Source: an uncultured Bacteroides sp.
GTDB taxonomy: Bacteria; Bacteroidota; Bacteroidia; Bacteroidales; Bacteroidaceae
Assembly (NCBI GenBank): GCA_900557355.1
Contig: USSR01000323.1
Coordinates: forward strand, 1 to 7,659
Length of the DNA stretch: 7,659 bases
Reading direction: 5' to 3'
The notes beneath the pieces are model-generated. The model searched no databases, was not told the origin of the DNA, and saw only the letters and a list, made by a program, of their open reading frames with translations. Within the stretch, counting starts at the first letter, position 1. Each line of letters begins with the position of its first letter. Of the stretch, positions 1 to 7,169 are shown piece after piece. Made by a program: the position numbers and the translations under genes.

Positions 1-522
1 TCTTGTTTCCCTAAAGACGTTAAAGCTCTTATCAAAACTGCTGAGTTGAACGGTTATCAGATGCGCGTGCTTCATGCTGTAGAAGAAGTGAACGAATTGC
101 AGAAAAGTATTCTCTTTGAAAAACTCTGTAAGCATTTCGATAACGATTTAAAAGGGAAGACCATCGCTTTGTGGGGATTAGCTTTCAAACCGGAAACCGA
201 TGATATGCGCGAAGCGCCCTCACTGGTCTTGATAGATAAATTGCTTAAAGTCGGATGTAAAGTGCGTGCTTACGATCCTGCTGCAATGGACGAATGCCGC
301 CGCCGGATAGGAGAGAGCATTTACTATGCAAGAGACATGTATGATGCCGTACTTGATGCTGATGCCTTGATGCTGGTTACTGAATGGAAGGAGTTCCGGT
401 TACCGTCCTGGGCAGTTATCAAGAAAACAATGGAACGAGCTGTAGTGCTGGACGGGCGCAACATCTATGATAAAAAAGAAATGGAAGAGCAAGGATTTAT
501 TTATTATTGCATCGGACATTAA
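1..522 (+). CDS. ugd: UDP-glucose 6-dehydrogenase, C-terminal part (5' end outside window)
   Basis: Oxidises UDP-glucose to UDP-glucuronate with two NAD+ in the cytoplasm, supplying precursors for capsule and other surface polysaccharides. The frame is open from base 1, so only the last 173 residues are present; family members are usually about 440. The visible part opens inside the active-site signature SCFPKD: Cys2 is the catalytic thiol and Asp6 the conserved aspartate four residues later. The C-terminal UDP-binding domain follows, with GLAFKP at about 59-64, TDDMREAPS at 66-74, TEWKEFRLP at about 127-135 and DGRNIYD at 151-157. These favour Ugd over the related UDP-ManNAc dehydrogenases. 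The N-terminal Rossmann domain lies off the window. An in-frame TTG at 46 is internal, not a start. A lipoprotein gene follows after 21 bases on the same strand, probably co-transcribed. Nothing is missing in the part that can be seen. Confidence 0.95.
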   Translation, partial: SCFPKDVKALIKTAELNGYQMRVLHAVEEVNELQKSILFEKLCKHFDNDLKGKTIALWGLAFKPETDDMREAPSLVLIDKLLKVGCKVRAYDPAAMDECRRRIGESIYYARDMYDAVLDADALMLVTEWKEFRLPSWAVIKKTMERAVVLDGRNIYDKKEMEEQGFIYYCIGH

Positions 523-543
523 GAACATAAAACAGAGGGAGTT

Positions 544-1341
544 ATGATAAAGTGGGGTACTATTTCTATAGTGCTCGTTATTGTGCTGACATCTTGCAAT
601 AACGTCAAAAGTGGAGAGACTTCCAGCAAGGAAGATCTGACCGCAAAGGAAATGTTGCAAGGTATCTGGATAGATGACGAGACGGATATGCCGTTAATGC
701 GTATTAGCGGTGATACGATTTATTATGTCGACCCTCAAAATATTCCAGTTTATTTCAAGGTACTTCGCGACACAATATATGTACGAGGTAATACCCCTAT
801 AGCTTATAAAATAGACCGGCAGACAGAATACAGTTTCTGGTTCCATTCGCTTTCTGATGAAATCGTGAAATTGCATAAGTCAGAAAACCCGGAAGATACA
901 CTGTCATTCTCCAGTCAGAAAGCGGAAGCCATTCCCACTATCTCTGAAGTGGTGCAAAAGGATAGTGTGGTAATGTATAAAGGAACACGTTATCGGGGAT
1001 ACGTCTATATTAATCCTTCCAAAATGAAGGTCATCAGGACTATCTATTCAGATGAAGGAATTGGCATCGACAATATATACTACGACAATGTGATTCATAT
1101 CTGTGTCTATGAAGGGAAGAATTTACTGTACGGTCAAGATATAACCAAGAAAATGTTCCATACTGTCTTCCCGGAAGAGGTACTCAGCCAAATGATCCTT
1201 ACTGATATGGATTTCATGGGAGTGAATGGAAAAGGCTATCACTATGAAGCAACGCTCCGTATTCCGGAAAGCTCCGTTTACCACCTTGTGGGCCTGACTA
1301 TTGACGCTGATAAAGAGCTACATATAAAAATGGTGGAGTAA
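544..1341 (+). CDS. Putative lipoprotein of unknown function (DUF4738-like?)
   Basis: A 265-residue protein whose function I do not recognise. It starts with a short lipoprotein signal peptide: a Lys at position 3, a hydrophobic run to about 15, and the lipobox LTSC with the lipidated cysteine at 18. It is therefore probably anchored to the inner or outer membrane. The mature part is rich in short alternating beta-type segments. A first half of about 38-125 contains GIWIDDET and GDTIYYVD and recalls small lipocalin-like beta domains. A second half of about 135-265 contains GTRYRGYVYINP. The overall pattern reminds me of the Bacteroidetes family DUF4738, but this is from memory and unconfirmed. 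The ATG at 544 is preceded by a purine-rich AGAGGGA, a good ribosome site. The 21-base gap after ugd suggests one operon, although no functional link is evident. The stop lies 14 bases from the stop of the convergent helicase gene. Confidence 0.85.
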   Translation: MIKWGTISIVLVIVLTSCNNVKSGETSSKEDLTAKEMLQGIWIDDETDMPLMRISGDTIYYVDPQNIPVYFKVLRDTIYVRGNTPIAYKIDRQTEYSFWFHSLSDEIVKLHKSENPEDTLSFSSQKAEAIPTISEVVQKDSVVMYKGTRYRGYVYINPSKMKVIRTIYSDEGIGIDNIYYDNVIHICVYEGKNLLYGQDITKKMFHTVFPEEVLSQMILTDMDFMGVNGKGYHYEATLRIPESSVYHLVGLTIDADKELHIKMVE

Positions 1342-1383
1342 ATAAAACTTTACCATTATTTCTTTTCAGAAGCTCCACCATTT
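1328..1383. terminator. Probable bidirectional terminator overlapping both convergent gene ends
   Basis: A perfect 11-bp inverted repeat pairs AAATGGTGGAG (1328-1338) with CTCCACCATTT (1373-1383). Inside the loop a second 6-bp repeat pairs AAATAA (1340-1345) with TTATTT (1356-1361), leaving an 11-base bulge on one side. The left outer arm is the last sense codons of the lipoprotein gene, and the right arm lies in the last codons of the helicase gene. Read on the plus strand, the stem is followed by the pyrimidine-rich CTTCCTTTT. Read on the minus strand, it runs into a T run (CCATTTTTATATG). Each orientation therefore has the stem-plus-U-tract form of an intrinsic terminator. The long loop is unusual, and termination itself is inferred. 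Confidence 0.6.
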
Positions 1384-2642
1384 CTTCCTTTTGGAGTTCC
1401 GCATTTCTTCTTATTCCCAGCACCTTTATTTGTATTTCTGCCTCCCTTGGACGAGCGGAAGTTTCTCTTCCCTCTGCCATCATAACTACGTGGTTTGTAT
1501 TCAGGTGCTTCGCCTAACTCCTCGGGTACAGCTATCTTATAAATCTCTTTCTCCAGGAAATTCTCTATTTGCTTGAAATTGCTTTGCTCCTTTTCGTTGA
1601 TGAAAGTCAAAGCAACACCATCATTATTAGCACGTGCTGTACGGCCAATACGGTGAACGTAATCTTCGCTATCATGGGGAACATCGTAGTTGATCACAAG
1701 ACGGATATCATCAATATCAATACCACGTGCCACAATGTCTGTAGCGACCAGAATGTTTACACGTCCGGCTTTAAATTCATGCATCACCTCCTCACGTTGA
1801 GCCTGTTCCAGATCTGAATGCATTTCACCCACATTCAACTTCATCATTTTTAGAGCTTTCGTCACCTCTTTTACCTTCAGTTTGGATGAAGCAAATATAA
1901 TAACGCGTTCCGGTGTCTGCTCAGCAAAAAGGCTGCGAATGATACCCAATTTCTGATTCTCGTAACAAACATACGCTGCCTGTACGATCTTTTCAGCAGG
2001 ACGGGAAACGGCAAGCTTAACTTCGGCAGGATTGTTGAGGATAGTGTTAGCGAGTTGCTGGATCTTGGCAGGCATGGTGGCAGAAAACATGATTGTTTGC
2101 CGTTCCTTGGGCAAGTATTTCACTATCTGCATAATGTCGTCATAGAATCCCATATCGAGCATACGGTCGGCTTCATCAAGAATGAAATAGGAAACACGCG
2201 AAAGATCAACATAGCCCAAGCTAAGATGAGCAATCAAGCGTCCCGGAGTAGCGATTACAACATCAGCTCCCAGCATCAACCCTTTTTTCTGTTGTTCAAA
2301 AAGTACTCCGTCATTACCACCATAGACAGCTACACTACTGACAGGCATAAAATAAGAAAAACCTTCCATCTGCTGGTCTATCTGCTGTGCCAACTCACGC
2401 GTAGGCGACATAACAATACAGTTGATAGCATCTTCCGGATGGTTACCCTCCGATAGTTTATTCAATACAGGCAACAGATAAGCGGCTGTCTTACCAGTTC
2501 CGGTTTGTGCTACGGCTATCAAATCTCTGCCTTCAAGTATAACGGGGATGGATTTCTCTTGTATAGGTGTGCACTCGTCGAAGCGCATAGCTTCCAGTGC
2601 ATCGAGCACCTGATCATTCAGTTGTAGTTCGGAAAACTTCAT
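1356..2642 (-). CDS. DEAD-box ATP-dependent RNA helicase, RhlE/DeaD type
   Basis: A cytoplasmic ATP-dependent RNA helicase that unwinds or remodels RNA, in bacteria typically in ribosome assembly, mRNA decay or cold adaptation. All family motifs are intact in the 428 residues: Q motif with CTPIQ at 24-28, motif I AQTGTGKT at 45-52, Ia PTRELAQQ at 80-87, TPGR at 132-135, II DEAD at 156-159, III SAT at 187-189, V ATDIVARGIDI at 300-310 and VI HRIGRTAR at 330-337. After about 380 comes a basic, Gly/Asn-rich, presumably disordered tail such as RhlE-type proteins use to hold RNA. There is no DbpA-like or CsdA-like folded C-terminal domain, so RhlE-type is the better label, but the subgroup is uncertain. 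The ATG at 2642 follows an A-rich leader and a perfect promoter, with a predicted leader of only about 14 bases. The 3' end converges with the lipoprotein gene. Confidence 0.96.
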   Translation of the reverse strand: MKFSELQLNDQVLDALEAMRFDECTPIQEKSIPVILEGRDLIAVAQTGTGKTAAYLLPVLNKLSEGNHPEDAINCIVMSPTRELAQQIDQQMEGFSYFMPVSSVAVYGGNDGVLFEQQKKGLMLGADVVIATPGRLIAHLSLGYVDLSRVSYFILDEADRMLDMGFYDDIMQIVKYLPKERQTIMFSATMPAKIQQLANTILNNPAEVKLAVSRPAEKIVQAAYVCYENQKLGIIRSLFAEQTPERVIIFASSKLKVKEVTKALKMMKLNVGEMHSDLEQAQREEVMHEFKAGRVNILVATDIVARGIDIDDIRLVINYDVPHDSEDYVHRIGRTARANNDGVALTFINEKEQSNFKQIENFLEKEIYKIAVPEELGEAPEYKPRSYDGRGKRNFRSSKGGRNTNKGAGNKKKCGTPKGRNGGASEKK

Positions 2643-2661
2643 GTTTCTTTTTATTTAGCCG

Positions 2662-2692
2662 CAAAGATAGGAAATAAAGTGATTAACACAAA
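2662..2692 (-). promoter_or_regulatory. Bacteroides-type promoter of the helicase gene
   Basis: On the minus strand a -33 element TTTG (2689-2692) is followed after exactly 19 bases by the -7 element TATCTTTG (2662-2669), matching TAnnTTTG. Transcription should start near 2655-2658, giving a leader of about 14 bases that includes the A-rich stretch AAATAAAAAGAAAC just before the ATG at 2642. The element lies wholly in the 79-base gap after the SusD gene, so the helicase can be expressed independently of the susCD unit. Confidence 0.75.
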
Positions 2693-2723
2693 AGAATGAA
2701 GCGACTTTGCAATCCATTCCTTT
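2690..2723 (-). terminator. Possible weak terminator after the SusD gene
   Basis: Immediately after the SusD stop codon the minus-strand RNA can fold AAAGGAAUGGA (2723-2713) against UUCAUUCUUUU (2700-2690). This gives an 11-bp stem with two G-U pairs and a 12-base loop, and its 3' arm is U-rich. The stem is poor in G-C pairs, so it may be weak or allow read-through into the helicase gene. Its distal arm overlaps the -33 box of the helicase promoter. Confidence 0.3.
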
Positions 2724-4359
2724 AATAGCCCGGATGTTGTTCCCATCCCAGATTCATCTGTCTGATTTTCTCTGGAATAGGGAAGACGGTAGTATATCCG
2801 TTTTCCTCGTCAGGCAGCTGCGGACGACTGCTGTAAGTACGGGTAAATTGTCCGAAACGAATTAGATCCTGGCGTCTCCAACCTTCCCATGCAAGTTCCA
2901 ACTGACGTTCAGCAAGAAGATTCTCTAAAGTAGCAACACGTTCCGGTACTCCTACACGAGCACGCACTTGGTTCAGTTCTTCATCTCCATCACGCCCGTC
3001 ACGAACCTTAGCCTCACTCTTCATCAATAACACATCTGCATAACGGAATAAGACAATATCATTTTCCATCAGTTTACCATCTTTCATTGCTTTATCATCA
3101 ATCTCATATTTCTTCATTCGGGCGCCGGCAGTCTTTTCGTAAGGTTCATCGGATATATCTAACTTTACTTTCCACGGCTCGTAAACCAAAACAGTTCCAT
3201 CATCCAATTTTACAACGTTACCTTTCAAATCGTAGACTGTACCTGCATAATAGCAGAAATCAAAACGAGGGTCTTGTAGATCGGTATCATATCCAAAGGT
3301 CTGCAGGGCTTCAATGGTAGCACTCGATCCGTTTTCACCGGATAACCCTAATGCTTTGGCATGATTATAATGGCGTGAACGGAAAAGATATTGCATCTGA
3401 TTGGTGTACAGCGTTTTGCTCATAGGTACGGTAAAGATATTCTCAACGGAACTTTCATTGTATACAGCAAAATTAGCTGTATAATCCGGTTCGAGGCGAT
3501 AACCAAATGCTGTGATTTTATCGCAATAAGCTTCTGCAGTCTGCCAGGCATTTATTGTAGTGCCATCTACTTCGAAAAAGATATTCTTTCCATCAGGACG
3601 AACACCATCTGTCCAGTTATTGTCTGTATAAATTTCGGCATTCAGTGCCAACTTTGCCAACAAAAAGTATGCAACAGGACGTGTCAAACGTCCGTAATAA
3701 TTGCCGGAACGGTTGCTGAACTGGGCGGGCAGGAGTGGAGCGGTCTCTTGTAATTCCCTGACTACAAAGTCGAATACATTCTTACGCTCGCTCAACACAA
3801 TATCTTTTGAAGCAACATTAGAGTGCAAAACCAGTGGTATGCGTCCAAACAGATCCATCAGATAATAATAGTACATTGCACGAAAAGCACGTACCTCGGC
3901 GCGATAACCGGGAAGCTCCGCATCAGAGTGGGTTAGAGCATAGGTTTCTATATGTTCCAGAGAGTTGTTACTAAGCATAATTACCTTATAAAGATATTCC
4001 CAGGTGGCCTGTATTGCATCATTGTTTACACCCCATTTATGCAGAAATAACCCTTGCCAGAAACCACCATCATACCAGTCGCCACCTCGGGTAGGCATAA
4101 TGGCTTCATCAGTGGTAAAAGTATTCAGGTCGTAGATACCACGGCCGGTTCCTTGCAATCCCTGGCTATCAGCATTTCCACCTATGTAATTGTAAAGGGA
4201 TGCCACTGCATTGAGATAGAGTTCAGAGATATTACTATAACCTTCCTCTTCAGGCAGTGCATCACGAGACTTTTCTTTCAGAAAACCGTCGCACGAAGTT
4301 ATTCCCCAGCAAAGGGTAACTAAAATACAAAACGAATAAAATATAGAATTACTTTTCAT
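2722..4359 (-). CDS. SusD/RagB-family outer-membrane lipoprotein, ligand-binding partner of the SusC transporter
   Basis: A surface-exposed lipoprotein that binds a nutrient, usually an oligosaccharide and sometimes a peptide or other ligand, and acts as the lid over its SusC barrel. The 545-residue length is normal for the family. A signal peptide ends in the lipobox ITSC, with the lipidated cysteine at 23. The N-terminal SusD-like domain begins DGFLKEKSRD and includes the tetratricopeptide-like helical region (AEVRAFRAMYYYYLMDLFGRIPLV). The C-terminal SusD signature is clear: LLMKSEAKVRDG from 444, ERQLELAWEG and RRQDLIRFG at 484-503, FPIP at 526-529, ending HPGY, a variant of the usual NPGY. 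The gene starts 11 bases after the SusC stop, so the two are co-transcribed, with only a weak AAAG in that gap as ribosome site. Substrate is not readable. No enzyme or regulator gene accompanies it in the window. Confidence 0.95.
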   Translation of the reverse strand: MKSNSIFYSFCILVTLCWGITSCDGFLKEKSRDALPEEEGYSNISELYLNAVASLYNYIGGNADSQGLQGTGRGIYDLNTFTTDEAIMPTRGGDWYDGGFWQGLFLHKWGVNNDAIQATWEYLYKVIMLSNNSLEHIETYALTHSDAELPGYRAEVRAFRAMYYYYLMDLFGRIPLVLHSNVASKDIVLSERKNVFDFVVRELQETAPLLPAQFSNRSGNYYGRLTRPVAYFLLAKLALNAEIYTDNNWTDGVRPDGKNIFFEVDGTTINAWQTAEAYCDKITAFGYRLEPDYTANFAVYNESSVENIFTVPMSKTLYTNQMQYLFRSRHYNHAKALGLSGENGSSATIEALQTFGYDTDLQDPRFDFCYYAGTVYDLKGNVVKLDDGTVLVYEPWKVKLDISDEPYEKTAGARMKKYEIDDKAMKDGKLMENDIVLFRYADVLLMKSEAKVRDGRDGDEELNQVRARVGVPERVATLENLLAERQLELAWEGWRRQDLIRFGQFTRTYSSRPQLPDEENGYTTVFPIPEKIRQMNLGWEQHPGY

Positions 4360-4370
4360 GGCTTTAAGGT

Positions 4371-7103
4371 TTAGAAGTTTACACTAAGTCCGATAGTATA
4401 TATACGGTATAGAGGATAATTGCGTTTATCATCTATTCCCAAAGTAGCATTTACAGACGAACTGTTTATCATAGGCGTTAAGCCCGAGTAGCCTGAAATT
4501 GTCGCCAGGTTGTTAACAGTCAGGGACAGGCGGAGCGACTGCAAGTAACGGGTATTCTTTAACGGAACATTCCAGCCTAACGTAACATAATCGAAGTTAA
4601 TGTAATCACCATCTTCCAACCAGTAATCCGTAGCTGTCTGGTCTTTAATGTTCTGTGCAGGCGCTTTTTTCATGACGTTATAATCGGGGAAACTGTTCAT
4701 ATTCATATAAGTTAATGAAGTACCATTGTACACTTTATGGCCGAATGCACCGTTTATCTGTAGCGATATATCAAAATCTTTATAACGGAAACTGATATTG
4801 GAACCAAGTATCGTCTTTGGCACAGCCTGTCCTGCCACATAACGGTCTTCACCATCTTCCAGACTGACACCACCGCTATTCAGATCGGCAATCTGATAGG
4901 TATACCCACCATTTCCATCGGATACCAGCCCTGTGCAATGGGGCAGATAGAATACACCCAGAGGCTGACCCCCAAACTGTGAAACAATATGATTGTATCC
5001 ACCGTGGAATCCAGCACCATCCAGTCCGGCAAGACTCTTGTATTCTGTAGCTGAAATATGTTCGCCCTGGTAGTTTCCGTCAAGAGAAAGTAATTTGTTT
5101 TGCTGGAAAGTCAGATTGGCATTGATATTCAGTTCCATGTCTTTGGTCTTCAGCGGCGTAATGCCGATAGATAGCTCTGTTCCATAATTACGCATAGAAC
5201 CAATGTTTGCCAGTAAAGTATTATAAGTAAAAGGTGGTACACTCACGTTATAAAGATAAAGCATGTCCTTCGTCTTGGAATTGTAATAATTGGCAGTCAG
5301 CAGCAATCGGTTACCCAGCAAAGCTACTTCTATACCGGCATTGAATGTCTGCTTCACTTCCCACTTCAAATCCGGATTCGTATTCCGCAACTTATCCATT
5401 GTGACTACAGGTGTAGAACCTACCGGTGCAATACCATTAGGTCGCATCAAATTCAACGTAGTATATGAATCAATGCCGTTTTGATTGCCTGCCAAACCAT
5501 ATCCTGCACGGATTTTCAGATTATCGATAAAAGAAAGTTTTTCCATAAACTTCTCTTTACTAACTACCCATGCAACGGATACAGCCGGGAAAAATCCCCA
5601 TTTATGATTACTGCCAAACTTGGAAGACGCATCCCCACGGGCATTCACCGTAAGGATATATCGATCATCATACGTATAATTCACGCGCCCCATAAAAGAA
5701 ACCAAACGAGGGTCTTCGTAGTAGGAATTAGTTCCATCCCACGGACGAATGGCACCTCCCTGAAGATTATCATAACCTAATTTGTCATTACTGAAATTTG
5801 TAACTGTAGTATAAAATCCGGAATATTTGTCTTTCTGTATCTCTGCTAGTCCTAAAACGTCAAAGAAGTGTTTCCTCCATTCTTTTTTATAAGACAGCAT
5901 CAGGTTACCCAGCAATGATTCCATTTTCTTGTCTCCTCTGTATGCCTGCCCTTGTGCCCAGACAGCAACAGGCAGATACTGCGCATTTTCTACTACATTA
6001 TATGTATAGGAACCGAAAAAAGTCAGTTTCCATGCTTCGGCCAGATTGAATGTCAACCGGGCATGCGTACTGATATGCGATGTAGCATTCTTGTCTTTCA
6101 CATCCATCCATGCCAACGGATGTGATAACTGGCTGGCATAAGCATATCCATCCCAGCTACCGGTCTCCGGATTCTTGTGATTCGGGAAAGTAGGATTATA
6201 CGAAGCAGCAGAATAGAATACTTTGTGCAGATTCACCAGATTACGTTCCTTCTGTACGGAACCAAACATACCAAGATCACATTTAAGAAAATTATCGAAT
6301 ACATACTGTGTCATATTCATATTCGATGTGAAGTTCTGCAACTTTTCATTGACAATCACTCCTTCACGATTCATTAGAGCGAGTGAAACACGATAATTGG
6401 AAGTATTCGTTCCTCCCGAAAACGCGATATGATGATTATGCTGTAATCCCGTTTGCTCGATCTCTTTCTGGAAATCTGTATTGTTTCCCATATCCAAAAT
6501 TGAGATGCCACGCTCCTGAGCCAATGTCCGGAATTCATTTCCATTGAGCATCCTCACTGTTTTATAGCTTGAGGCAATGCCGAAACTTCCATTATAGTTA
6601 ACGCTTGTACGTCCGCTGACACCTTTTTTTGTAGTAATCTCAATCACACCCGATGCTCCGCGCGAACCGTATTGTGCAGTTTCCGAAGCATCCTTCAGGA
6701 TAACAAAGCTTTCAATATCCGCCGGATAAATAGATGTAAGCATACTCAGGTCACCAAAAACTCCGTCTACAATAATTAACGGGTCATTTCCAGTAGTCAG
6801 GGAGGTAGTGCCACGCAGACGAACAGCATCCAGCGCAGCAGGTCCATTCGAACCTTTCAGAATCGTCAATCCAGGTACCCGTCCACGGATGGCATCCAGC
6901 GGATTGGTAATCTGGTCTTTATTCATCTGATTTTCAGTAATTCTTTCCACCAGGCCAGAAAGATTCTTACGAAGTCCGGTGGCATATCCAACAGTGGTTA
7001 TCGAATCGGGGAGAGCAACATGAAGTTTTGTTTGTGCGACAGCAGGTAAGCCGACTGCAACTAAAAGTAAAGAGAGACAGAATAGGTTCCTTATTCTCTT
7101 CAT
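4371..7103 (-). CDS. SusC/RagA-family TonB-dependent outer-membrane transporter, short form without N-terminal domain
   Basis: A 22-strand-type outer-membrane barrel that imports the ligand captured by its SusD partner, using TonB energy. From the ATG at 7103 it has 910 residues. A signal peptide (MKRIRNLF, hydrophobic core, PAVA-Q) is cleaved at about 23/24. The SusC motif VGYATGLRKNLSG follows at 38-50. The plug has NPLDAIRGRVPGL (67-79), RLRGTTSL (95-102), GNDPLIIVDGV (105-115) and the signature LKDASETAQYGSRGASGVIEITTKKG region (136-161). The barrel fills the rest and ends on the aromatic IGLSVNF. Only about 14 residues separate the cleavage site from VGYAT, so the usual carboxypeptidase-regulatory-like domain of about 80-90 residues is absent, as is any STN signalling domain. 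An upstream in-frame TTG at 7130 would lie in the predicted -7 box and spoil the signal peptide N-terminus, so the ATG is preferred. No clear Shine-Dalgarno is present. Confidence 0.95.
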   Translation of the reverse strand: MKRIRNLFCLSLLLVAVGLPAVAQTKLHVALPDSITTVGYATGLRKNLSGLVERITENQMNKDQITNPLDAIRGRVPGLTILKGSNGPAALDAVRLRGTTSLTTGNDPLIIVDGVFGDLSMLTSIYPADIESFVILKDASETAQYGSRGASGVIEITTKKGVSGRTSVNYNGSFGIASSYKTVRMLNGNEFRTLAQERGISILDMGNNTDFQKEIEQTGLQHNHHIAFSGGTNTSNYRVSLALMNREGVIVNEKLQNFTSNMNMTQYVFDNFLKCDLGMFGSVQKERNLVNLHKVFYSAASYNPTFPNHKNPETGSWDGYAYASQLSHPLAWMDVKDKNATSHISTHARLTFNLAEAWKLTFFGSYTYNVVENAQYLPVAVWAQGQAYRGDKKMESLLGNLMLSYKKEWRKHFFDVLGLAEIQKDKYSGFYTTVTNFSNDKLGYDNLQGGAIRPWDGTNSYYEDPRLVSFMGRVNYTYDDRYILTVNARGDASSKFGSNHKWGFFPAVSVAWVVSKEKFMEKLSFIDNLKIRAGYGLAGNQNGIDSYTTLNLMRPNGIAPVGSTPVVTMDKLRNTNPDLKWEVKQTFNAGIEVALLGNRLLLTANYYNSKTKDMLYLYNVSVPPFTYNTLLANIGSMRNYGTELSIGITPLKTKDMELNINANLTFQQNKLLSLDGNYQGEHISATEYKSLAGLDGAGFHGGYNHIVSQFGGQPLGVFYLPHCTGLVSDGNGGYTYQIADLNSGGVSLEDGEDRYVAGQAVPKTILGSNISFRYKDFDISLQINGAFGHKVYNGTSLTYMNMNSFPDYNVMKKAPAQNIKDQTATDYWLEDGDYINFDYVTLGWNVPLKNTRYLQSLRLSLTVNNLATISGYSGLTPMINSSSVNATLGIDDKRNYPLYRIYTIGLSVNF

Positions 7104-7122
7104 AGTATTCAAATTTAAGAGG

Positions 7123-7169
7123 TTCCGCAAATATATATGTCACTATATGAAACAAATATATTTGCGGAA
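7123..7169. repeat. 14-bp perfect inverted repeat over the susC promoter
   Basis: TTCCGCAAATATAT (7123-7136) is repeated inverted as ATATATTTGCGGAA (7156-7169) around a 19-base spacer. After one mismatch the match continues for three pairs (7138-7140 with 7152-7154). Each arm contains TATATTTG in outward orientation. The right arm also overlaps a self-complementary 12-mer, CAAATATATTTG (7153-7164). It lies in the 75-base gap between the serB stop and the susC ATG. It could be an operator for a dimeric regulator, a pair of back-to-back promoters, or a hairpin ending the serB transcript; the last is less likely because no U-tract follows the stem. Confidence 0.8.
7128..7156 (-). promoter_or_regulatory. 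Candidate promoter of the susCD operon
   Basis: On the minus strand TATATTTG (7128-7135) matches the Bacteroides -7 consensus TAnnTTTG and shares the wider TATnTTTGCGG form with the helicase promoter. A TTTG at 7153-7156 could be the -33 box, but the gap is 17 bases rather than the usual 19 or so. That spacing fits a promoter needing an activator, or the true upstream box may differ. Start of transcription would be near 7121-7124, giving a leader of about 20 bases to the ATG at 7103. The -7 box lies in the left arm of the inverted repeat. Confidence 0.5.

Noticed and set aside
400..660. 86-residue open frame on the minus strand across the ugd-lipoprotein junction
   Set aside because: It lies opposite two well-supported genes and has no family resemblance; a chance open frame.
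2055..2456. 133-residue open frame on the plus strand
   Set aside because: It is antisense to the conserved core of the helicase gene, contains no recognisable motif, and has no ribosome site or promoter of its own.
3391..3753. 120-residue open frame on the plus strand
   Set aside because: It is opposite the SusD gene and has no recognisable domain or start signals.
5481..5780. 99-residue open frame on the plus strand
   Set aside because: It is opposite the barrel part of the SusC gene, whose frame is intact; no sign of coding on this strand.
7110..7117. Second -7-like element TAAATTTG just upstream of the susC ATG
   Set aside because: It matches TAnnTTTG but lies only six bases from the ATG, which would make the message leaderless, and no TTTG lies 19-21 bases upstream.
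6967..7155. 62-residue minus-strand frame overlapping the susC start, considered as a leader peptide
   Set aside because: It would begin at a TTG upstream of the predicted transcription start, runs in another frame through the signal peptide region, and resembles nothing known.
7123..7169. Phase-variable invertible promoter bounded by the inverted repeat
   Set aside because: Bacteroides outer-membrane genes are often switched by promoter inversion, and flipping the 19-base core would move the TTTG box to the other strand. However, known invertible segments are far longer than 19 bases, and DNA this short is unlikely to be inverted by a site-specific recombinase. Reads with the core reversed would revive the idea.
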